Source: Spirulinaceae cyanobacterium SM2_1_0 (GTDB lineage Bacteria > Cyanobacteriota > Cyanobacteriia > Cyanobacteriales > Spirulinaceae). Taken from it: a DNA stretch of 48,056 nucleotides. The translations under genes were made by a program, and so were the position numbers. Location of the stretch: NCBI GenBank assembly GCA_012031265.1, contig JAAUTY010000032.1:1-48056 (forward strand). Direction: 5' to 3'. Positions 27,471 to 37,729 of the stretch are shown in pieces. Position 1 is the stretch's first letter. Every line of letters begins with the position of its first letter. Under the pieces are notes generated by a model. It made no database searches. It was not told the origin of the DNA and was given only the letters and a program-made list of their open reading frames with translations.

Positions 27471-28112
27471 ATGTCATCATCCTCTATCGGCGTTCGCGAG
27501 CTGCCTCTGTTCCCGCTCCCGGATGTGGTTTTGTTCCCTGGGCGACCGCTGCCCCTGCATATCTTTGAGTTTCGCTACCGCATCATGATGAACACCATTC
27601 TGGAGAGCGATCGCCGCTTCGGAGTGTTGATGTTTGATCGCGTGCAGGGTCAAGTTGCGGCAGTCGGATGCTGCGCTGAGGTGGTGCATTTTCAGCGCCT
27701 GCCCGATGACCGCATGAAAATTTTGACCCTCGGTCAGCAGCGCTTTCGGGTGCTCAACTATGTCCGCGAGAAACCCTACCGAGTAGGGCTGGTGGAGTGG
27801 ATCGAGGATCAGCCCACCAAGGATGATCTGCGCCCAATGGCTACAGAAGTTGAACAGTTGCTGCGGGATGTCGTCCATCTGTCGGCGAAGCTGACGGATC
27901 AGAAAATTGAGCTTCCCGACGACCTTCCCAACCTGCCCGTGGAGCTGTCCTACTGGATCGCCAGCAACCTCTACGGCGTTGCCCTTGAACAGCAGACCCT
28001 GCTCGAGATGCAGAAGACGGTTGATCGCTTGCGCCGTGAATCTGAGATTCTCACCTCAACCCGCAATCATCTTGCCGCCCGGACAGCTTTGAAAGACGTG
28101 CTTGAAGAGTAA
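27471..28112 (+). CDS. LON N-terminal-domain protein (no protease domain)
   Basis: 213 residues from ATG 27471. VRELPLFPLPDVVLFPGRPLPLHIFE is the substrate-binding LON domain opening; the C-terminal third is helical (LLEMQKTVDRLRRESEIL). It lacks AAA and Ser-Lys protease domains. The gene is a regular companion of the cyanobacterial str cluster after rpsJ. Role unknown, possibly protein quality control of ribosomal products. Confidence 0.88.
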   Translation: MSSSSIGVRELPLFPLPDVVLFPGRPLPLHIFEFRYRIMMNTILESDRRFGVLMFDRVQGQVAAVGCCAEVVHFQRLPDDRMKILTLGQQRFRVLNYVREKPYRVGLVEWIEDQPTKDDLRPMATEVEQLLRDVVHLSAKLTDQKIELPDDLPNLPVELSYWIASNLYGVALEQQTLLEMQKTVDRLRRESEILTSTRNHLAARTALKDVLEE

Positions 28113-28146
28113 GCCTCAGCCAGCGCGGCCGCTCCTAACCCCGTGG

Positions 28147-29034
28147 CTAACGAACTTTTGGGGCTGTAGCGTCGACGGCGATCGCCCCATCCCGAATGTT
28201 CAGCACTCGATAGCTGCCGAAAATCTTGAGCACTTCCGTATGCTGCGCCAACTCAGTGATGGCTGACTGCATGGCCGGGGTATTCAAACAGCCTGCGAGA
28301 TCGACGAAAAACAGGTATTCTCCCAGCGATCGCTTCGTCGGCCGTGACTCAATGCGCGAGAGATTAATCCCGCGCGTGGCAAAAACTTGTAAGGGAGCGA
28401 CCAATGCCCCCGGCACATTTGCCGGGACACTGAATGCCAAGGACACTAGGTCGCCCGGGTCAGCCGTTACCGCCGCACCGCCAGTCACCCAGAAACGGGT
28501 ATGATTTTCGGGATAGTCATTTAAGTTCGCCGCTAGAACTGGCACCTGGTACAGTGCCGCTGCGCGCGGCGAGGCGATCGCCGCCGCTGTGGTTTCCTCA
28601 GCCAGCTCACGTAACACAGCCGTCGTCGAGTTGGCGGCCACCAGTTGCGCTTGGGGTAAGTGACGCTCCAGCCAACCCTGGCACTGGGCGAGGGCTTGCG
28701 GATGCGAGTAGACCGTGGCGATCGCCGTCAACGCCGGCGCGTGCGAGAGCAAGCTGTGGCAAATCGGCAACACCAAAGCTTGCCGAATCGGCAACTCGAG
28801 TTGCCAGAGTGTATCCAGCGAGATCGCAACGCTACCGTGAATGGAGTTTTCAATCGGCACCACTGCGAGGGTCGCCTCGCCCGCTGACACTGCACGCAAG
28901 GTTGCCGGAATACTGGCATAGGGCACGAGAGTATCCACGGCTTCCCCCTGGACCCGCAACCACTGGGCATAGGCCAGCGCCACGGATTCCGCGTAAGTTC
29001 CTTCTGGCCCCAGGTAAGCAATAATCAGCGACAT
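28147..29034 (-). CDS. pheA: Prephenate dehydratase
   Basis: 295 residues from ATG 29034 (MSLIIAYLGPEGTYAE). Periplasmic-binding-like catalytic domain about 1-185: PIENSIHGSV and ANSTTAVLREL with the catalytic Thr. The C-terminal ACT domain about 205-280 has GALVAPLQVFATRGINLSRIESRP, whose ESRP motif binds phenylalanine for feedback inhibition. It converts prephenate to phenylpyruvate. It lacks chorismate mutase. The upstream in-frame extension into the peptidase gene is an artefact of a frameshift. Confidence 0.93.
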   Translation of the reverse strand: MSLIIAYLGPEGTYAESVALAYAQWLRVQGEAVDTLVPYASIPATLRAVSAGEATLAVVPIENSIHGSVAISLDTLWQLELPIRQALVLPICHSLLSHAPALTAIATVYSHPQALAQCQGWLERHLPQAQLVAANSTTAVLRELAEETTAAAIASPRAAALYQVPVLAANLNDYPENHTRFWVTGGAAVTADPGDLVSLAFSVPANVPGALVAPLQVFATRGINLSRIESRPTKRSLGEYLFFVDLAGCLNTPAMQSAITELAQHTEVLKIFGSYRVLNIRDGAIAVDATAPKVR

Positions 29035-29092
29035 AGCCCTCAACGGTGGCAACGGGGGGGAGTAATCGTGTGAGCACAGCGGCGATCGCCCC

Positions 29093-30012
29093 TCATGGTC
29101 GCCAAGGCTCGCCCCGGGGCGTCTCCAACCGCAGATGCAGAGCCGGATCTTGGGCAACCCAGCCGACCGGCGACTGCGATCGCACCTCAAAATGCAAGTG
29201 AGACGCGGCAATATCCGGTTGCCCGGTCGCCCCCACTGTGCCGACTGCCCCCCAGCGGGCAGTGTCTGCCCCACAGTGACGCTGACCGTTGCCAGATGCG
29301 CGTAGCGGGTCTGCCAACCGTCCGCGTGATTGATCACCACCAGATTGCCATAGTTTCCCTGTTGCCCCACGAACGCAACCTGTCCGGCTTCCGCCGCCAC
29401 GACGGGCGTGCCGGGATCCGCCAATAAATCAATGCCACTGTGGAACTGCCGCTCCGCCTCCGCATCAGCTGAACGCCAGCCGTAGGCCAGCCCTACCGCC
29501 ATTGCCTTCGGGATCGGAGCCGTACTCAAGCCCGTGTAGTTACTCACCGCCGGGGCCGCCGTCGCGGCCCAGCTCAGACCAGGAATAAAAGCCGCAGCGG
29601 GCGGTGGTGTGGTGCAGCCATTGATTTCAAACAGCACATCGGCACGCAAACCATAGGCGGCCGCCAAATCTTGCCAACTCGCCCCCGCCGGGACGTCAAC
29701 CCGAATGCCATTGACCGGCGGTACGACGATCTCGCGGCCCACCGGCGGCCTGACGGGCGAAACTTGCGGATTGAAATGACCCAGGACAGCGGGCGCAATG
29801 TCGTACTGTGCGCCGATAGTGGTGAACGACTCGCCCGACTGAACCCGATGGCGGGTCAGTTGCGAGAGGGCAGGCGCGGGGCAGGCGGGTTCAGATTGGG
29901 CGTGAGCATGGTCAATCAGTCCACCATTGACCGAGGTGGCGGCGATCACTAGCAATAAGCTCACTCGGCGGCGATGACGAGCGGGGACAGTTTGATTGCG
30001 AAAACTTGCCAT
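29093..30012 (-). CDS. Secreted LysM + M23 peptidase, frameshifted
   Basis: Signal peptide (RRRVSLLLVIAATSVNGG, cleavage near AHAQ), LysM repeat about 55-100 (HRVQSGESFTTIGAQYDI), second LysM-like unit (VDVPAGASWQDLAAAYGL), then an M23 endopeptidase: HSGIDL and HADGWQTRYAHL. The frame breaks at the C6 run 29248-29253. Adding one base restores GAVGTVGATGQPD and the third zinc-site motif SHLHFEVR, ending at 29093. M23 enzymes cut peptidoglycan cross-bridges in the periplasm. Without correction the frame runs into pheA as a false fusion. Start ATG 30012 chosen next to the signal peptide; 30045 is possible. Confidence 0.85.
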
Positions 30013-30044
30013 AGTCGCTTGCGGCAATTGGAATCCCATCGGCA

Positions 30045-30272
30045 TTAACAGCCCCGATCTACCAGATGTACTCGCATTGGGTCGGTGCTTTTGGCTGGAG
30101 TGGCGATCGCCAAGTCAGCGCCAAGTTCCTGGAGCGACGAGCACTGGTAGAGATTCAACAAGCTCGTCTCCAGCCGCTGATCCGCCTGGGTTGTAAACTC
30201 GGCTGCATTCATGATAGCGGTCGTCGGATCAATCCACAGATCGGTGTCCAAGACGCGCCCCGCCCCGGCCAT
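30045..30272 (-). CDS. Possible small hypothetical protein
   Basis: 75 residues, or 55 from the internal ATG at 30212 (MNAAEFTTQADQRLETSLLN). Lies between dnaN and the peptidase on the same strand, 30 bp after dnaN. Unrecognised; it could be a small operon member or non-coding. Confidence 0.3.
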   Translation of the reverse strand: MAGAGRVLDTDLWIDPTTAIMNAAEFTTQADQRLETSLLNLYQCSSLQELGADLAIATPAKSTDPMRVHLVDRGC

Positions 30273-30302
30273 CTCCCGGTAGTCGCCCCCCGCCCCGGCT
30301 GG

Positions 30303-31448
30303 CTAATCCCGCAACTGCACCGGCATCGCCAGATAGGTCATCTTGAGACCGCCCAGAGGGGTGAAAATGACCGGCTGCGTCGCAGAATTGAGCTGCATGG
30401 AAATTTCCGTACTGCCCAGTGCCTTCAGCCCATCCATCAAGTACTTGACATTGAAGGCAATATTACCCGGCTCCGCATTCGACATTTGCGCGGGCAATGA
30501 CTCGCGGCCACTGCCAACATCCTGAGCGTCCACCGAAAGCAGCAACACCTGCTGGTCGCTGTCCAGTGTGCATTTGACTACATTATTCTTTTGCTCCGCC
30601 AGCACGGCAATCCGCTCCAGGGCACTCTGGAACTGGCGACGATCGACATCAACCTGATTGCCAAACTGGCGCGGGATCAACTGCTGATAAGCCGGATATG
30701 CCCCTTCTAGCCGCCGACTAGTCAGCAATTGGTCACCCGCTGCAAAAGCCACTTGGCTCTCATCCGCCCGTAGCTCGACGCGATCATCGCTAGCCTGCAA
30801 GTTGAGAATCCGCTCCAGCTCGCGCAAGGCCCGCGCTGGGATTGTCGCTGCAAAATCTTCCGGAACCGCCGTTTCCGCACTCTCGGTGGTCGTCTCCAGC
30901 ACGGCGAGGCGGTGACCATCCGTGGCGGCAAACTCGATACTCGCTGCACTCAGCTTCACATGAATCCCGGTCAGCACTTGCTTCGTTTCCTCCGTGCTGG
31001 CGGCAAACAGGGTTGAGCGCAAGCCCTCAAGCAAGGCTTCAACTGGCAGGGCGATCGCCTCGTCACTGACGATAACCGGCAACTCCGGGAAGTCAGCCGC
31101 TAGCATCCCCCGCAGTTCATAACGACCGGACGCCGAGACTAGAGAGACAAGCTGGCTGTCTCCCTGATCATCCAGTGCCAAAGCCAGCTCGCCCTCCGGC
31201 AGACGCGCCACGATGTCGCCGAGGGTTTTGGCCGGCAGCGCCACCGCTCCCCCCGCCGTCACCTGCACCGCAAAACTGGTCTGAATGCCCAACTCATTGT
31301 CAAAGGCCCGCAAGCTCAACATCTGTGTCTCAGGGTCGGCGATCAACAATACATTGCCCAACACCGGCTGCGTCGGCCGCGAGGGCACAGCACGGCTGAC
31401 CAGCGAGAGATTGGTATTGAGATCGCTCTGACTGCAAGCAAATTTCAT
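30303..31448 (-). CDS. dnaN: DNA polymerase III beta subunit (sliding clamp)
   Basis: 381 residues from ATG 31448 (MKFACSQSDLNTNLSLVSRAV). Three clamp folds of about 120 residues: VLGNVLLIAD, FAATDGHRLAV and NVKYLMDGLKALG are characteristic, ending TYLAMPVQLRD. It tethers replicative polymerase to DNA. dnaA is not adjacent, as is usual in cyanobacteria. An earlier in-frame ATG at 31487 adds 13 non-conserved residues and is rejected. Confidence 0.96.
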   Translation of the reverse strand: MKFACSQSDLNTNLSLVSRAVPSRPTQPVLGNVLLIADPETQMLSLRAFDNELGIQTSFAVQVTAGGAVALPAKTLGDIVARLPEGELALALDDQGDSQLVSLVSASGRYELRGMLAADFPELPVIVSDEAIALPVEALLEGLRSTLFAASTEETKQVLTGIHVKLSAASIEFAATDGHRLAVLETTTESAETAVPEDFAATIPARALRELERILNLQASDDRVELRADESQVAFAAGDQLLTSRRLEGAYPAYQQLIPRQFGNQVDVDRRQFQSALERIAVLAEQKNNVVKCTLDSDQQVLLLSVDAQDVGSGRESLPAQMSNAEPGNIAFNVKYLMDGLKALGSTEISMQLNSATQPVIFTPLGGLKMTYLAMPVQLRD

Positions 31449-31581
31449 GGGGACACAGGGGGCAGAATATTGGCTCAGACCGCCCATTGCCCATTATACG
31501 ATGGGCATGGTCGCGGCTGGGGGTTGCCAACCTGAAGCTTCCGGGAGTCTCTGCTTACCCCGGTTCGGTCGTTACAAAGGG

Positions 31582-32190
31582 TCAAATCTCAGTGCTGGCG
31601 ACGATCTGGTTGACAGTCAGCGTTAGGTTGGGGAAGGTGGGCGAGGCGATCGCCATCTCCCCTCGATAGCGCTCCACCGTATAGCGCCCCTCAGTCAGCG
31701 TACCAACCGAAACCACGGGCTGCTTTGGGTCACCCGTGTACGCGCGAGCCGCCAGCGCCGCGTAATCCACGATCCAGTATTCGGGAATGCCCGTGCGCTC
31801 ATACTCCGACAGCTTGGTCACGTAGTCATCGCGCCAATTGGTGCTGACCACATCCACCACCAGCGGCGGCGGCTGCCGAGCCGCGATCTCCGTATCGGCA
31901 ACCTCGGCATACTGCGCGCGAGTCATCACCACGACATCGGGTCGGCGCGCATGGCCTGACCCCCCCGCGATCTTGACCAAAATCGACGGGAAGACTTCAT
32001 AGCCGAGATTGCTTTGCTGACTGGCAAAGATAAATTGCAATAGCAGAAAGCGCGCGACCACCTCATGTTTGCCAATCGGATCAGCCATTGGCACTAATTG
32101 GCCTGCCACCAGTTCATAGTGGCGGTCATCAGGGGTGTCAGCACGGAGAAATTCTTCAAAGCTGAGGGGAGTACGGAGAGTGGTGGTCAT
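31582..32190 (-). CDS. Uma2-family endonuclease-like protein (DUF820)
   Basis: 202 residues. SFEEFLRADTPDDRHYELVAGQLVPM opens the Uma2 fold; RRPDVVVM and VVDVVSTNWRDDYVTKLSEYERTGIPEYWIVD give the PD-(D/E)XK-like acidic and Lys residues. These proteins are highly amplified in cyanobacteria, often transposon-associated; role unproven. No transposon ends are seen beside it. Confidence 0.88.
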   Translation of the reverse strand: MTTTLRTPLSFEEFLRADTPDDRHYELVAGQLVPMADPIGKHEVVARFLLLQFIFASQQSNLGYEVFPSILVKIAGGSGHARRPDVVVMTRAQYAEVADTEIAARQPPPLVVDVVSTNWRDDYVTKLSEYERTGIPEYWIVDYAALAARAYTGDPKQPVVSVGTLTEGRYTVERYRGEMAIASPTFPNLTLTVNQIVASTEI

Positions 32191-32753
32191 CGCGCGCGAT
32201 CCGATGGTTTGAACTCCATGTTAAGGCTCGGGCTGCAAAGATTGAGGCGGCCGTTTTGACGACTCCGTGGCGGTGACTACTGCGGATCGCTGCGGCTTCC
32301 ACTTGCTGGTTCGACCAAAATCGCTAGATGTTCTTCGCCTCGCTCGCACTACGACTCACTGCGGGCAGGCTAGCGGTTGGCTTTTGGCTCAGCACCTTTA
32401 AGCTTTGTCGCTGTCGGCGGGGTGCAGGTCTTTGAAGTAGACCGGATTGATTGCTTAGCTCACCCAAGCCGTCACCATTACGCTTCGCTCCTGGTTATCG
32501 CTTCAGCGCGCTGTTCTCCCCTCATACTAAGCAATCGGCTCTTCTCGGACAGGCTCTTGGACAGGCTGTGACTCGATCATTCATTGGGGCATCACTTCCC
32601 TGAACATCACTCTGGGTAACCTTTTTTCCGACTTTTGGGCGAGGGGTTGGATTTGCGGGGCATCGATACCGGATTGAGTATGAGACGCCGCTGACAGCAA
32701 CCCAGGCTCGACAAGTTGTAAGCCGCTATTGAGCCTGGATGCCATCAGCACGA
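32191..32753. other. Intergenic region without a recognisable gene
   Basis: Between the Fd-GOGAT stop and the Uma2 start (both minus strand). No frame looks conserved. CCAGGCTC near 32701 and GAGCCTGG near 32731 can pair (8 bp, about 20-nt loop) and may terminate the Fd-GOGAT transcript. Confidence 0.4.
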
Positions 32754-35700
32754 TTACACCGAGCTAAGCGCCTTGCCTGTCGCGGCATCCGCTTGCGCTT
32801 CGGGAGCTTCAGCCTCGCTCGGCGGTACGACCTGCCAGAACTGCCCCAAGTAGTGCGACCAGTCGGCGAGGATCGCCTGCGCTTTCGGGCTACCCGTCCG
32901 CTCGGCGTGAGCCATGATCAGGTCTTTGAGCTGGGTCTCACCGGCCGCGCTGCTGACGCGCTGCACTTTAACGATTTCGGGGTTGATCCGCTGGGGGAAC
33001 TTGCCATCTTCGTCCAGGAAGTAGGCGAGGCCGCCGGTCATGCCCGCGCCGACATTGCGGCCGACGGTGCCGAGCACGACGACGACGCCACCGGTCATGT
33101 ATTCGCAGCAGTGGTCGCCCGCGCCTTCAATCACCGCTCGACCCAGAGAATTGCGAACTGCGAAGCGCTCACCCGCCCGTCCATTGGCGTAGAGTACGCC
33201 GCCGGTCGCGCCGTAGAGGCAGGTGTTGCCGATGATTGTATTGGCGGCAGGATCGTAGGTCGCGTCGGCCGGGGGCTGGATGATGATTTCGCCGCCGTGC
33301 ATCCCCTTGCCCACGTAGTCGTTGGCTTCCCCGGCGAGGCGCAGCGTCATGCCCGATAGGTTGAACGCACCAAAGCTCTGACCAGCGGCACCGGTGAAGT
33401 TGAGGGCGATCGCCCCTTCAAAGCCCTCATCGCCATATTGCTTGGCGATCTGCCCCGCGATGCGTGCGCCGATGGTGCGATGGATACTGAGCGCGGTGAG
33501 CGTCTTGCTGTAGGTGCCTTGGTCACGGATCGCCGCTTGCAGTTGGGGGTCACGCAGCAGCTCGTCATCAATCACCGGGCCGTTGCTGTGAACCGGCTCA
33601 TGTTCCAGCCAGGCGCGATCGCTCGTCACTGGCGGCTGAGTCAGTGCCGTGACATCCAAGCCAGTGGTCTTCGTGACCGCGATCCCAGCGCGCGGCGTGA
33701 GCAAGTCGGAGCGACCGATCAGATCCGTCAAGCGACGGTAGCCGAGGCGCGCCAGCAATTGCCGCACCTCCTCGGCGACAAAGTAGAAGAAATTGACCAC
33801 GCGACCGGGAGTCCCGGGGAAGCGGCGGCGCAGCTTTTCCTGCTGCGTGGCGACGCCCACGGGGCAGTTGTTGGTGTGGCAAATGCGCGCCATGATGCAG
33901 CCTTCGGCAATCATCGACACGGAGCCGAAGCCGTACTCATCCGCTCCCATCAGCGCCGCCATGAGGACATCGTGGCCAGTCTTGAAGCCGCCATCAGCGC
34001 GCAGGATGGTGCGATCGCGCAGTTGATTGTCGAGCAGCACCCGATGCACCTCAGTCACGCCCAGCTCCCAAGGCACGCCCGCGTGCTTGATCGAGCTGAG
34101 GGGCGAAGCGCCGGTGCCGCCGTCGTGACCGGAGATTTGAATCACGTCGGCATTCGCCTTCGCCACCCCGGCCGCGATCGTGCCGATGCCGATCTCCGCC
34201 ACCAACTTCACTGAGACCTTGGCTTCGGGGTTGATCTGGTGCAGGTCAAAGATCAACTGCGCCAAGTCTTCGATCGAGTAAATATCGTGGTGCGGCGGCG
34301 GCGAGATCAGCGACACCCCGGCCTTGGAGCGGCGCAGCATGGCAATGTAAGGGCTAACCTTTTTAGCCGGCAACTGACCGCCTTCCCCCGGTTTCGCCCC
34401 CTGAGCGATCTTGATTTCGATCTGGCGGCCGCTCATCAGGTATTCCGGCGTGACGCCGAAGCGGCCGGAAGCGACTTGCTTGACCGCTGAGTTTGCCGTG
34501 TCGCCATTCTGCAAGCCCTTGAGGTGATTGAAGGTGGCGGAATCACCGCTGGCATCGACATCCTGAATTGGGCGGAAGCGCATCGGATCTTCGCCGCCCT
34601 CGCCGGAGTTGGACTTGCCACCGAGCCGGTTCATGGCGATCGCCAGCGTTTCATGTGCCTCGCGCGAGAGCGACCCGAGCGACATCGCCCCGGTGCAGAA
34701 GCGTTTGACGATGGCTTCGACCGGCTCGACTTCCTCAATGGGGATGGACGGGCGATCGCTCTGAAAATCGAGCAAGTCGCGCAGCGCCGTCGCCGGCCGC
34801 CCTTCGAGATACTGACGATAGACCTCGTAATGGTCGTACTCTTGACCCGCAACCGCCTTGTGCAGCGCCTTCGCCATTTCCGGCGAATTCATGTGATACT
34901 CACCGCCGGGCTTGTAATTGATGAAGCCGTAATTTTGCAGCTTCTTGGCTTCGAGCTGGGGGAAGGCGCGTTGGTGGAAGGCAATGGTTTCCTGTGCCAA
35001 CTCGGCCAGAGTCAGGCCGCCGAGGCGCGAAGTCGTGCCCCGGAAGCCGCGTTCGATCGTTTCCGCGCCGAGACCGATCGCCTCAAAGATTTGCGCGCCG
35101 TGGTAGGAGGACAGCAACGAGATGCCCATTTTCGAGAGGATTTTCAGCAACCCGGCCTCAATGGCGTGCCGATAGTTGTCCTGAGCTGTCTCGAGCGAGA
35201 GCGCAGGCAGCTTCTCATGTGCCATCAGCTTCTGCGTCTTATCATCGCGCCACCAGTTCCGGACTGTGTCTAGGGCAAGGTAGGGGCAAACAGCGGAAGC
35301 GCCGTAGCCGATCAGGCAAGCGAAGTGGTGGGTGCTCCAGCATTGCGCCGTATCAACCACCAGCGACGCTTGCAGCCGCAAGCCCTGGCGAATCAAGTGA
35401 TGGTGAACCGCGCCGACGGCGAGCAACGGCGGGATGTAGGTGTGCTCGGCCGTTAGATCGCCGTCGGCGCGATCGCTGAGGATGAGAATTTCCGCCCCCG
35501 CCTCGACCGCTGCTACCGCTTGGTCACAGAGGCGGTCGAGACTGGCCGCCAACCCCGTCGGGCCTGCGGTCAGGTCAAACCAGGTAGCGAGTTCGGTGAC
35601 GCTGAAGGGTGAGTCCTTCACCGCCGCTAGCTCCGCTTCGTTGAGGACGGGAGTGGTCAGCTTCAGGAGGCGCGCGTCTTCGGGCTGCATCGCCAGCAGA

Positions 35701-37390
35701 TTGCCGCGCCGACCCAACTGCATACTCAGCGACATTACCAAGCTCTCGCGCAGGGGATCGATGGGCGGGTTGGTGACTTGGGCGAAGCGCTGCTTGAAGT
35801 AGTCGTAGAGCAGACGGGGCTTGTCCGACAGCACCGCCAGGGGAATGTCGTCACCCATGCAGAAGGTGGCTTCTTTCGCCTGAGTCGCCATCGGCACGAC
35901 GACCATTTCCACATCTTCGGCGGTGTAGCCGAAGGCGGTCTGCTGTTGTAGCAGGGCGCTCGGTTCCCGCACCGCCGCAGAGGCGAAGGGTTGCGGTGTC
36001 ACCTCCACGCGGAATTGCTTGATCCAGTCGCCATAGGGATGTTGGTGGGCGATCTGTTGTTTGATGTCCCAGTTTTTGAGGATTTCGCGGCGCTCGAGAT
36101 CGACCGCGATCACTTGACCGGGACCCAGGCGGCCTTTTTCAATAATCTCGGCTTCGTCGAGCGGAACCACACCCGCCTCCGAGGCAACGACGACATAGCC
36201 GTCGCGGGTGATGGCGTAGCGTGCCGGACGCAGGCCGTTGCGATCCAGCGTTGCGCCGACGGTGTGCCCATCGCTGAACACCAGCATCGCCGGGCCGTCC
36301 CAGGGTTCCTGCAAGCCGCTGTGGTACTCGTAGAAGTCAAAGATTTCGGGATAATCGTCCAGGTCGGGTTGGTTCTGATAGGCTTCTGGAACCAGGAGCA
36401 TGGCGGCTTCCAAGGGCGATCGCCCGTCCGCACCAGCAACTCCATGACGCTATCCAGGTTTGCCGAATCGCTGTTTTGAATATTGACAATCGGGGTCAAG
36501 CGCTGCAACTCCTCCGTCGGCCAACCCTCAGCGGCGAGGTTGGGTTCGTGCGCTGCCATCCAGTTGATATTGCCCAAGAGGGTATTAATTTCGCCGTTGT
36601 GGCCGAGCAGACGCATCGGTTGCGCCAGGTACCATTTCGGCATCGTATTGGTGCTGAAGCGGCGATGATAGACGGCGAATTCGCTGGTGTAGTCAGGATT
36701 TTTCAGATCCACGTAAAACTCGCCCAACACTGCCGCGCGCACCATGCCCTTGTAGACAATCGTGCGACAGGAGAAGGAACAGATGTAAAAGTCATCGGCT
36801 AATTCCTTGCCGACGTGCGATCGCGCCGTATAGAGCAAGCAATCCAGTTCGGCACCGCGCAGGCCGTGGCTGGTCACCAAAAGCTGTTCGATGCGCGGCT
36901 GGTAGGTGTGGGCTTGCAACCCGAGGACTTCGGGACGCACCGGCACCTCCCGCCAGCCCAGCACTGTCAGGCCATCCGCCGCCACAATCCGCTCGATGAA
37001 CTGACGCCGCTCGGCGGCCACGTCATCAGCCTGGGGCAAAAAGACCATTGCCACGCCCAACTCCCCCGCCGCCGGGAGCGGCAACTGACGCTCCGCAAAC
37101 CAGGGCTGAAACACAGCCAGCGGCAGGCCCGTCAATAGACCGGCACCGTCGCCCGAATCACGGTCGGCACTGCAACCACCCCGGTGCTCCAGGCAACCCA
37201 GTGCCGCCAGCGATTGTTCAATCAGTTTGTGCGTCGCTTGGCCGCTGGTGGTGGCGATGAAGCCAACGCCGCAACTATCGCGTTCGGTGACTAGCCAGCG
37301 TGGGCCTGGATAAGCGGCATTAGGAGCTTGGGCAGTGTGAGCGGGTTGGTAGTCTGGCATAGCATTCGCGGGAGGTACTGAGCGATTCAT
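32754..37390 (-). CDS. gltB: Ferredoxin-dependent glutamate synthase, frameshifted
   Basis: If one base is restored it encodes about 1545 residues, the normal Fd-GOGAT length. The N-terminal propeptide ends before catalytic Cys40 (RDSCGVGF) of the glutaminase domain; then come the central domain, FMN-binding synthase domain ([19 protein letters not shown]), 3Fe-4S ligands ([15 protein letters not shown]) and GXGXG beta-helix ([21 protein letters not shown]). The frame breaks at 36423-36425: minus-strand ACGGGCGATCGCCC needs GGGG, giving [13 protein letters not shown]. No gltD is nearby, which fits a ferredoxin-type enzyme (also called glsF). It makes glutamate from glutamine and 2-oxoglutarate. 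A loss-of-function lesion in such a gene is unlikely, so sequence error is favoured. Confidence 0.93.
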
Positions 37391-37729
37391 AATCTAAGCA
37401 ATTCTCAAGGGTAGAAAACCGTCAGGCCGTGACTGGCAGGCAGCGGTCATCGCACAAGCGTCAAGAATGCAGTGGCTGGACGCCAAGCGGACAAATTCGC
37501 GGCATCGAAAGCTTAGTGGGTGCAGCCAACAGGCGGTGCAGAAAGCCTGACTATCGATGAATTCTCGATTGTAATACGACGCCGCCATGCAAACACAGCA
37601 CCCGTTGTACAAACGCCAGCCGTCATTTACATTCTAGGAAACATTGGACGGCTGGTCGGCTACTGCTTGCGGTCAGAGAACCGTATGGCGTTACAGATCT
37701 CAATCTTCCCTAAACTAACGAATCGGCTT
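37391..37729. other. Divergent promoter region, Fd-GOGAT / glycosidase
   Basis: Shared upstream region of two divergent genes. I looked for an NtcA box (GTA-N8-TAC) and found none. No gene seen. Confidence 0.4.

Noticed and set aside
33438-34214. 258-codon plus-strand frame inside Fd-GOGAT
   Set aside because: Antisense shadow of the conserved FMN and iron-sulfur domains.
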